From contig JAISSC010000156.1 of assembly GCA_031273305.1 (NCBI GenBank), forward strand, positions 1 to 5,828: 5,828 nucleotides of DNA. The letters are read 5' to 3'. The stretch is from Flavobacteriaceae bacterium. GTDB lineage: Bacteria > Bacteroidota > Bacteroidia > Flavobacteriales > Weeksellaceae. The position numbers and the translations under genes are program-made. A model generated the notes under the pieces. That model saw only the letters and a list, made by a program, of their open reading frames with translations, was not told where the DNA came from and ran no database searches. Shown piece after piece: positions 1-5,828 of the stretch (position 1 is its first letter; every line of letters begins with the position of its first letter).

Positions 1-138
1 TAAAACATATAAAATAAAACTCGTGAATAAACCTGATATTCTAAAAATACACTCCCTGTCTTCAATTTTAACAAAAAACTCTCCGTATTAATAATATTTT
101 TAAAGATATTTGTAGCCTGAATTTTTTCTCATTACAAA

Positions 139-1530
139 ATGAAAATAAAGTATCACGATTTAATCCTGCAAACCTTTGATTTTCCCCAGCCGGAATTTAA
201 AGTAGAAGATGGAAATTTATTGTTTCACGATATTCCTTTGATGGAAGTAATTGAACAATTTGGCACACCTCTCAAATTCAGTTATCTGCCCAAAATCTCT
301 CAAAACATCCAACAAGCCAGACGTTGGTTCAAAAAAGCCTTTAAAGAAAATGACTATAAAAATGAATATAAGTACTGTTACTGTACCAAATCCAGTCATT
401 TTTCTTTTGTGGTGGAAGAAGCCCTTAAAAATAAGATAAGTCTGGAAACCTCCTTTTCCAACGATATGGAAATTATTAAGAAACTCTATGAAAAAGGAAC
501 GGTAGATAAAAACATTGAGGTTATATGCAATGGTTTTAAAACCGATGAATATCTGAAGATAATCTCGGACATGATAAACGGAGGATTTTCCAATATTCTT
601 CCCGTTCTGGATAATTTCCGTGAGCTGGACAGGCTTTCCGACAGCATTGATACTAATTTCAATGTCGGAATACGAATCGCTTCCGAAGAGGAACCTAAAT
701 TTGAATTTTATACATCCCGGTTAGGAATAGGATATAGAGACATTGTTCCGTTCTATGCCCAGAAAATTCAAAATCATCCGTTCGCACGACTAAAAATGCT
801 GCATTTTTTCATCAATACGGGGATTAAAGACACCTCTTACTACTGGAACGAATTATATAAATGTTTACGTGTATATGCCCGATTGAAGAAAATCGCACCC
901 GAAGTAGACTCTCTTAACATCGGAGGAGGATTTCCTATCAAAACTTCCCTAACCTTTGATTATGATTATTACTACATGATAAACGAAATTACTTACCAAA
1001 TTAAGAAATTTTGTGAAGAAGAGGGAGTTGAAGAACCTACTATTTATACGGAATTTGGTTCTTATACCGTAGGAGAAAGCGGTGGAGTTATTTATAAAAT
1101 ACTCAGCCAAAAAAGACAAAATGACCGTGAAAAATGGAATATGATAGACAGTTCTTTTATGACTACCCTACCCGATTCTTGGGCAATTTCCCGTCGTTTC
1201 ATCATGCTGCCGGTTAACCGCTGGGAAGATTCCTATGAAAGGGTCTTTTTGGGAGGACTGACCTGCGACAGCGATGATTATTACAACTCCGAACAACACG
1301 TAAATGCCATTTATCTCCCCATTTACAGTGAGGAAAAACCCCTGTTTATCGGATTTTTCAATACCGGAGCTTATCAGGATGCCATCGGTGGATTTGGAGG
1401 CATACACCATTGTCTGGTTCCACAGCCAAAACATGTTTTAATCAATAAAAACAAAGATGGTGAGTTTACATACGAAGTTTTCAGAGAAGAACAAACATAT
1501 AAACAAATATTAGACCTTTTAGGATATTAA
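139..1530 (+). CDS. speA: Biosynthetic arginine decarboxylase, short flavobacterial type
   Basis: Predicted PLP-dependent enzyme that decarboxylates arginine to agmatine, the first step of polyamine synthesis by the agmatine route, in the cytoplasm. It has the alanine racemase/ornithine decarboxylase-like (fold type III) plan. The N-terminal barrel carries the likely PLP lysine, Lys84, in YCTKSSHF. A glycine-rich phosphate-binding loop GGGFP starts at 262, and Glu305 lies in YTEFGSYTV. The C-terminal beta domain has Cys376-Asp377 in GGLTCDSDD, aligning with the Cys-Asp active-site pair of ornithine decarboxylases, and GAY at 410-412. At 463 residues it matches the short arginine decarboxylases of Flavobacteriia, not the long (about 630-residue) SpeA. 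ATG 139 is the only reasonable start: an in-frame TGA lies at 118-120. No Shine-Dalgarno is visible. The gene ends 95 nt before porQ and is probably a separate unit; an agmatinase gene, a frequent neighbour, is not in the window. Substrate specificity (arginine rather than another basic amino acid) is inferred from family resemblance. Confidence 0.9.
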   Translation: MKIKYHDLILQTFDFPQPEFKVEDGNLLFHDIPLMEVIEQFGTPLKFSYLPKISQNIQQARRWFKKAFKENDYKNEYKYCYCTKSSHFSFVVEEALKNKISLETSFSNDMEIIKKLYEKGTVDKNIEVICNGFKTDEYLKIISDMINGGFSNILPVLDNFRELDRLSDSIDTNFNVGIRIASEEEPKFEFYTSRLGIGYRDIVPFYAQKIQNHPFARLKMLHFFINTGIKDTSYYWNELYKCLRVYARLKKIAPEVDSLNIGGGFPIKTSLTFDYDYYYMINEITYQIKKFCEEEGVEEPTIYTEFGSYTVGESGGVIYKILSQKRQNDREKWNMIDSSFMTTLPDSWAISRRFIMLPVNRWEDSYERVFLGGLTCDSDDYYNSEQHVNAIYLPIYSEEKPLFIGFFNTGAYQDAIGGFGGIHHCLVPQPKHVLINKNKDGEFTYEVFREEQTYKQILDLLGY

Positions 1531-1625
1531 AGACCGGACATACTAAAATAAAGGAATTTATAGTTTATAAGGAAAAAGACTGTAACATTTCACAAAGTGT
1601 TTTCTAAAGAGTATTTATACCATTA

Positions 1626-2636
1626 ATGCGAAGAATAATAACCTTAACCCTGTTTCTCAACCTCTATGCTCTTTGCTGTGCCCAGATGGGTCAGGAAATA
1701 TATACCTTTATGAATATGACCACCTCTGCCCGCCAGTCTGCTTTGGGAGGAAATGCCAATTCTTCATGGGATAATGACCCGAATATGGCTATGTTCAATC
1801 CTGCTATGATGAATGAAAAAATGCATAATCAGGTCGGGATAAATTATGCTTCCTATCTGGCAGATGTAAAACTGGGTGCTCTTTCATATGTTTACAATCC
1901 GAAGGAAGGAAATCACTTTTTATCCCTGCACGGAAGATATGTCGATTATGGAGACTTTAAAGCAGCTGATGAAGCCGGCGTGGTAACCGGAGATTTCACG
2001 GCTACCGATGCTGCCGTAACCTTAGGCTATGCCTACCGTATTTCGGAGTTTTTTACCGTAGGCGGGAATTTATCCTATGTTACCAGTAAGATAGAGAGCT
2101 ATTCTTCATCAGCCATACTTGCAGATCTGGGAGTAGTTTTTCACGATGTTGATTATTATACTACGGTCTCCGCCGTAGTCAGGAATTTCGGAAAACAACT
2201 CACCTATTACAATGACAGAAGAGAAAAACTACCAATACAGGCAAATTTAGGAATCTCCCATAGGTTTGAAAGAACCCCCATAGAATTAACCCTGACACTG
2301 CATGACTTACAAAAATTCGATATTTCTTATCCTACCAATAAGAACGGAGAAGAAGTCAGATTCGGAAGAAAAATAATGGATCATGTGTCTTTAGGAGCCG
2401 AGTTTTTTCCTGAATCAGTATTTAATTTACGTGCAGGGTATAACTTCAAACGAGGGAATGAACTGTCTATCGAAGATCAAAGGTCTTTTGCCGGACTGAC
2501 ACTTGGGTTTGGACTTAAAATTTCCTATTTTCGTCTGGATTATGCATGGGGAAGATACAATGCTGCGGGAAATACTCATACATTCGGTCTACGTATAGAC
2601 CTCGAAAATATATTTGCTCCGCGATATAACTGGTAA
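1626..2636 (+). CDS. porQ: Type IX secretion system outer-membrane protein PorQ
   Basis: Outer-membrane protein of the Bacteroidota type IX secretion system. In the studied systems PorQ works in the attachment complex with PorU, PorV and PorZ, which cleaves the C-terminal sorting signal of cargo and links cargo to the cell surface; PorQ anchors PorZ. Residues 1-19 look like a signal peptide (basic MRR, hydrophobic core, cleavage probably after CCA19). The two cysteines there do not form a good lipobox. The mature start has the family hallmark: YTFMNMTTSARQSALGG at 26-42, then NPAMMNEKMHNQ at 58-69, followed by alternating short amphipathic strands to the C terminus, as in the FadL/PorV-like barrel fold. 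The length of 336 is usual. An in-frame TAA at 1605-1607 leaves ATG 1626 as the first ATG. cmk begins 8 nt downstream, a pairing I recall as common in flavobacterial genomes, so the two are probably one operon. Nothing is truncated or missing. Confidence 0.92.
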   Translation: MRRIITLTLFLNLYALCCAQMGQEIYTFMNMTTSARQSALGGNANSSWDNDPNMAMFNPAMMNEKMHNQVGINYASYLADVKLGALSYVYNPKEGNHFLSLHGRYVDYGDFKAADEAGVVTGDFTATDAAVTLGYAYRISEFFTVGGNLSYVTSKIESYSSSAILADLGVVFHDVDYYTTVSAVVRNFGKQLTYYNDRREKLPIQANLGISHRFERTPIELTLTLHDLQKFDISYPTNKNGEEVRFGRKIMDHVSLGAEFFPESVFNLRAGYNFKRGNELSIEDQRSFAGLTLGFGLKISYFRLDYAWGRYNAAGNTHTFGLRIDLENIFAPRYNW

Positions 2637-2644
2637 AAATATAA

Positions 2645-3343
2645 ATGAAAAAAAATTCTACATCTCCAATCATCGCCATCGACGGCTATTCATCCACAGG
2701 AAAAAGTTCCTACGCAAAAATGGTGGCTAAAGAACTGGGATGGAAACATATCGATACCGGAGCCATGTACAGAGCTGTTACTCTCTATGGAATCCAAAAT
2801 TTCTCCGAAGGAAATATAATAGATACGCAGGCTCTGGTCTCCCACCTTAAAGATATTCATATCGACTTTAAGTTTAATCCTGAAACACAAGATAATGATA
2901 CGTTTTTAAACGGAAAAAACGTAGAATCTTCAATCAGGGATTTCTCCGTTTCAGAACAGGTTTCTCTGATAGCCAAAATTCCTGAAGTACGGGATTTTCT
3001 GGTAAAACAACAAAGAGAGATCGGGGAAAAAGGCAATATAGTAATGGATGGAAGAGACATAGGAACAGTTGTTTTTCCTTATGCCGATCTAAAATTATTT
3101 ATCACTGCCGGTGTGGATGAAAGGGCTAAAAGAAGATTCCTTGATTTTAGGGAACAAGATAAATCCATAACCTTAGAAGAAGTAAAGGAAAATCTTAAAC
3201 AAAGAGACTACATAGACCAAAACCGTGAAATATCTCCCTTAGTTCAGGCACAGGATGCTATCCTTATCGACAACTCCCACCTGAACAAAGAAGAAACCTA
3301 CCGGGAAATTTTACGGATAATAAAAGAACGGTTGGGGGGGTGA
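2645..3343 (+). CDS. cmk: (d)CMP kinase (cytidylate kinase)
   Basis: Phosphorylates CMP and dCMP with ATP to the diphosphates, in the cytoplasm, feeding RNA, DNA and CDP-lipid synthesis. The P-loop is GYSSTGKS at 14-21. The CMP-site motif DTGAMYR is at 37-43, with Arg43 matching E. coli Arg41. Arg116 matches Arg110, and MDGRDIGTVVF at 134-144 supplies Asp135, Arg137 and Asp138 (E. coli Asp129, Arg131, Asp132). Asp191 and Arg194 in RDYIDQNR match Asp185 and Arg188. All key residues therefore look intact, and 232 residues is the usual length. An in-frame TAA at 2642-2644 sits directly before the ATG, fixing the start. The 8-nt gap after porQ indicates co-transcription and possibly translational coupling. 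The last two glycine codons and the base before them form a run of seven G ending at the TGA stop, described separately. No convincing terminator follows. Confidence 0.96.
   Translation: MKKNSTSPIIAIDGYSSTGKSSYAKMVAKELGWKHIDTGAMYRAVTLYGIQNFSEGNIIDTQALVSHLKDIHIDFKFNPETQDNDTFLNGKNVESSIRDFSVSEQVSLIAKIPEVRDFLVKQQREIGEKGNIVMDGRDIGTVVFPYADLKLFITAGVDERAKRRFLDFREQDKSITLEEVKENLKQRDYIDQNREISPLVQAQDAILIDNSHLNKEETYREILRIIKERLGG
3334..3340 (+). repeat. G7 homopolymer abutting the cmk stop codon
   Basis: Seven consecutive G form the end of the Leu codon TTG and two Gly codons, immediately followed by TGA. Such runs are uncommon in an AT-rich genome and are prone to slippage. Loss of one G would replace the C terminus with eight extra residues (ERHILFAR) and stop at 3366-3368. 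Gain of one G would add VKDIFCLQDKR and stop at 3373-3375. Either change falls after all catalytic residues, so little effect on activity is expected. It may also be a sequencing or assembly weak point. Confidence 0.9.
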
Positions 3344-3356
3344 AAGACATATTTTG

Positions 3357-3413
3357 TTTGCAAGATAAACGGTAAAATGCAATTTCCTAATTCACTTTTG
3401 TTATCTTTGCAAA
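3357..3413. repeat. Imperfect inverted repeat overlapping a promoter
   Basis: The left arm at 3357-3368 is TTTGCAAGATAA and the right arm at 3401-3413 is TTATCTTTGCAAA. The right arm's reverse complement equals the left arm except for one extra A, giving 12 pairs with one bulged base around a 32-nt spacer. The right arm contains the -7 promoter element of the downstream gene, so the pair could be an operator (two half-sites about four helical turns apart). It could also be a chance result, since TTTGCAAA is itself palindromic and the left arm resembles a degenerate promoter on the opposite strand. There is no following T-tract, so a terminator role for cmk is unlikely. Confidence 0.45.
3402..3409 (+). 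promoter_or_regulatory. Bacteroidota -7 promoter element for the 782-residue gene
   Basis: TATCTTTG matches the Bacteroidota sigma-ABfr -7 consensus TAnnTTTG at every defined position and is followed by CAAA, a context often seen in flavobacterial promoters. No clear TTG -33 element lies at the expected distance; the nearest candidates are poor. Transcription would begin near 3414-3420, giving a 5' leader of about 40 nt before ATG 3460. This suggests that the large gene is transcribed independently of porQ-cmk. Confidence 0.5.
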
Positions 3414-3459
3414 AGGAGCAATTTATCTTTATATTTACAAAAATGTTTAAAAGAGTTCT

Positions 3460-5808
3460 ATGAATATTGAAATAGGAATATGTATATCAATAGGTATAGC
3501 AATATTTAGTATTGCTTATCCTATTATGGTTAACAAAACATCAAATATTGGAGATAAGTATCAATCACAATATATACCAATTTTATTCAATAATGAGTTT
3601 CCCCAAAAACCATGCAAATGTATATTTAAAAAAGTCTCAATCCTTAATCTATCTTTAATTTTTACACTTATTTCATTTATACCTATAATCTTTCAAGTAG
3701 AACCATTATGGGGATGGGATAACTGGTTTATTAATAATTCTGCTGAACTATTAGTTTTCGCTCTTTCATCAATACTGACAGTACTCTTTTTAATATGGTC
3801 GAATAAGGTAATTCTATATAATGGTAAACCAGATTCGTTGCTAGAGTATATTATAAAAAAATATAATTCCTCGAAGGAAGATGATGAAATGAGACAAGAT
3901 TATTTGAAGGCTATTAATGAACTCACCTATTATGCTGTAGAAAAGCAATATGACTATTTGCAAAAAACATTGTTAGGGTTTTACTACAAAACTTTTGCTA
4001 ATATCAGGGAAAAATACAAAAAAGAGTTACCATTGGAGCCATTGAAAAGAGAGGAGTCAGATGAGTTGGAATATCCTGAAGACTTATATTTTATGGTATA
4101 CAGACTGAATAAAGAGGCTACGGTCATTCAAAATAATAAATTAGAGGCAATTGAGCGCAGTGCAGTTAGTGGAAATTGGTTATTAGGTGGAGAAATTGAA
4201 GGGGTTATTATATCAGAAAAAACTTATGTTTGGTTATGGCGAAATATATATACAATTTGCGATTATCCTCGATTAGTTAAAATGTTTTGGGCTAATTCAA
4301 GCCAATATTATAGTCTTACGCTTCATATTATACGTGAAGATTATGATTACACAGGGGAGATTAAGGGGGTGATTAATGAGGAGGAGATAAAAAGAAGAAA
4401 CAATGAACGTGATAGATTTATAGAATTTCATTATGCACTAGGTGGATTAACTTATTATAGAAAAAAATACGATCTCCTAAAGTATTTTTTTGAATATTCT
4501 CAATCTTCCCCCCCTATATATGTATTGCTGCCTCAATCAATGAGGGATATATTCTATTGGTTTGAACGTTTCAGTAATGAGTTTAAAAATCTTAGTAATC
4601 CTATCGATTCAAAATATTCTTTTCCGGAATTAGACAATTCAGGAAATAGTATACAGGTAATTTATTGGATATGTAGATATTTGACGATCTTGTTTATAAG
4701 ACAATATTCTCTGACAAAATATCTTAGTATCCAAAATTTCACAGGCTTACCTAATAATATTGATGATATACCGGAATCAGAATTAAGCAACTGGCTTGGT
4801 AGTATTCCTTTTTTTGAGAAATGCCTGAATGATGTTATTGCAAATGAAGAATTACTGATAGTTTTAGGTTACAAAGAACTAGTTGAACACAATAAAGAAA
4901 GGTTTAATGAATTTATTAAAGATTTAAAAGAACTTATAAAGGATAAAATAAGAGAACAAAAACTAAATGCGGAATTATCCCAAGAAAAGATTTCACATTT
5001 TTATGAAAATTCAAATAAAATCCTTACAAAAGCTTTTGAAGAATACAAGCCTATTCTTACCGATGATTTGGAAGAAGAACATAGTAAAGGAAGTTTGAAG
5101 CTTTCTGTGAGAGGTGCTATAACATTAACATCAAAATCGGATTTTACAGATAACAATGATAAAATAATTATTATTCGATCGGATTCTACAGATACCGACA
5201 TATCTCATTTAAATGATGACTTTGCTTATTCAATAGCAAGAAATAATATAAAACAAAGTATACCAAAATCTTTTATTAATGCAAGAACGAGAAGATACCT
5301 ATTAAAACAAGAAGATTTAATAGCTTCCTTATCGAAATTAATTGGTGAAAACTCTGATGATATAGTCATTGTTTATATTGGCAATATTAAATCCCAAGTA
5401 GGTGAAATTATTAAAAACAGTAGTTTTAAAGACCTAATCAAACATGCTCTATCTACAAATCCTCAAGATTTCTTATTTGTACTACGAAAACAGGATTTAC
5501 CTGCAATAGAACACAAAGATTTGTCGGAAGAAGAGAAAGAAGAATTAAAACTCGTCTTATTAAATGATGAATTAAAAATTTACGCATCAGTTATTGAAGA
5601 AAATGAAGAAATAAGGAACAAATGGAATTTAAGTAACGAACCAGATTATTTGGATTTAAAAGTTCAATTAGCTCTTTCGTTTCTAAGTGTAATTCATTGG
5701 AAAGATTCCAGAGAAATAGTTCAAATCAATATTACCTCAAAATATAGAGAACAAGGCATACCTAATACTATAAATGATATTGTGCCTTTCAAGAGAAATA
5801 ATGAATAA
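3460..5808 (+). CDS. Large protein of unknown function: three N-terminal membrane segments plus cytoplasmic domain
   Basis: I do not recognise this 782-residue protein. Three hydrophobic segments are visible at about 4-24, 60-80 and 95-114. The loop at 25-59 is lysine-rich and contains CKC (52-54), so it is probably cytoplasmic. The 81-94 loop with WGWDNW is then periplasmic, and the remaining 660 or so residues are cytoplasmic. DKYQSQY (32-38) and FNNEF (43-47) just after the first segment recall uncharacterised bacterial membrane proteins, from memory only. Residues 120-470 look mostly helical and rich in Tyr and Trp. Residues 473-530 form a long charged helix, probably a coiled coil. Residues 545-782 alternate strands and helices (KIIIIRS, DIVIVYIG, DFLFVLRK, REIVQINI), suggesting a separate alpha/beta domain. 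I see no P-loop, nuclease, protease or nucleotide-cyclase motif. An in-frame TAA at 3448-3450 makes ATG 3460 the first start; the next Met (23) would delete the first membrane segment. The gene has its own promoter and low GC, pointing to acquisition by transfer. The reading frame is intact. Confidence 0.85.
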   Translation: MNIEIGICISIGIAIFSIAYPIMVNKTSNIGDKYQSQYIPILFNNEFPQKPCKCIFKKVSILNLSLIFTLISFIPIIFQVEPLWGWDNWFINNSAELLVFALSSILTVLFLIWSNKVILYNGKPDSLLEYIIKKYNSSKEDDEMRQDYLKAINELTYYAVEKQYDYLQKTLLGFYYKTFANIREKYKKELPLEPLKREESDELEYPEDLYFMVYRLNKEATVIQNNKLEAIERSAVSGNWLLGGEIEGVIISEKTYVWLWRNIYTICDYPRLVKMFWANSSQYYSLTLHIIREDYDYTGEIKGVINEEEIKRRNNERDRFIEFHYALGGLTYYRKKYDLLKYFFEYSQSSPPIYVLLPQSMRDIFYWFERFSNEFKNLSNPIDSKYSFPELDNSGNSIQVIYWICRYLTILFIRQYSLTKYLSIQNFTGLPNNIDDIPESELSNWLGSIPFFEKCLNDVIANEELLIVLGYKELVEHNKERFNEFIKDLKELIKDKIREQKLNAELSQEKISHFYENSNKILTKAFEEYKPILTDDLEEEHSKGSLKLSVRGAITLTSKSDFTDNNDKIIIIRSDSTDTDISHLNDDFAYSIARNNIKQSIPKSFINARTRRYLLKQEDLIASLSKLIGENSDDIVIVYIGNIKSQVGEIIKNSSFKDLIKHALSTNPQDFLFVLRKQDLPAIEHKDLSEEEKEELKLVLLNDELKIYASVIEENEEIRNKWNLSNEPDYLDLKVQLALSFLSVIHWKDSREIVQINITSKYREQGIPNTINDIVPFKRNNE
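4508..4514 (+). repeat. C7 homopolymer within the 782-residue gene
   Basis: Seven C encode part of Ser350-Pro351-Pro352. The run stands out in a gene this AT-rich. Loss of one C would end translation at TGA 4541-4543 (about 360 residues), and gain of one C at TGA 4563-4565 (about 368 residues). Either change keeps the membrane segments but removes the coiled coil and the whole C-terminal domain. The tract could therefore act as an on/off or long/short switch, although seven is at the short end for known phase-variable tracts. Confidence 0.9.
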
Positions 5809-5828
5809 GAAATATCCTAATTCCTTAC

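Noticed and set aside
105..112. GATATTTG as a -7 promoter element for speA
   Set aside because: It matches five of the six defined positions of TAnnTTTG, but no -33 TTG element lies at a suitable distance. It is too weak to annotate, though a promoter somewhere in 1-138 is likely.
1168..1434. 88-codon open frame on the minus strand inside speA
   Set aside because: It lies entirely within a well-supported gene with conserved motifs on the other strand and shows no recognisable protein features. The other shorter frames inside speA, cmk and the large gene were rejected for the same reason.
1584..1605. Weak hairpin (seven pairs, one G-T, loop CACA) followed by TTTC between speA and porQ, as a terminator
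   Set aside because: The stem is AT-rich with a wobble pair, and the T-run is only a few bases long. It lies close to the porQ start, so it is not a convincing terminator.
1674..1685. PorQ as a lipoprotein, because of Cys17-Cys18 at the end of the signal peptide
   Set aside because: The residues before the cysteines (YAL-C, ALC-C) do not fit the lipobox, whereas cleavage after Ala19 fits signal peptidase I.
3414..3418. AGGAG as a Shine-Dalgarno sequence for the large gene
   Set aside because: It lies about 42 nt upstream of ATG 3460, far outside working distance, and Bacteroidota rarely rely on this signal.
1..5828. CRISPR arrays, tRNA or rRNA genes, insertion sequences
   Set aside because: No spaced direct repeats, no tRNA-like cloverleaf or rRNA segments, and no transposase or integrase coding sequence were seen on either strand.

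Overview
The window reads as a chromosomal segment of a Bacteroidota bacterium, most likely of the Flavobacteriia (Weeksellaceae/Chryseobacterium-like relatives seem closest from memory of the protein sequences). The support is a flavobacterial-type short arginine decarboxylase, the type IX secretion protein PorQ (a system confined to Bacteroidota), start codons without clear Shine-Dalgarno sequences, and a TAnnTTTG-type promoter element. All four genes are on the + strand.

Layout. Positions 1-138 are an AT-rich leader without a gene. Positions 139-1530 encode a biosynthetic arginine decarboxylase (speA). After a 95-nt gap, 1626-2636 encode PorQ. Only 8 nt later, 2645-3343 encode (d)CMP kinase (cmk). 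porQ and cmk are very likely co-transcribed. These three are ordinary core genes: polyamine synthesis, cell-surface protein attachment and pyrimidine nucleotide supply. They are not known to act in one pathway.

The character of the DNA changes right after cmk. A 116-nt intergenic region (3344-3459) holds a good Bacteroidota -7 promoter element inside one arm of an imperfect inverted repeat. It is followed by one large gene (3460-5808) for a 782-residue protein that I do not recognise: three N-terminal membrane segments, then a cytoplasmic region of about 660 residues. It is visibly more AT-rich than the three upstream genes (hand counts of sampled 60-nt lines: 22-28% GC against 42-45%). It has its own promoter and is loosely bracketed by a short imperfect direct repeat. 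This looks like an accessory gene inserted downstream of a core operon. A defence or envelope-stress role is possible, but the sequence shows no recognisable catalytic motif. It also carries a C7 tract that could act as a slippage site; a G7 tract ends cmk. The 20 nt after the stop (5809-5828) are too short to interpret.
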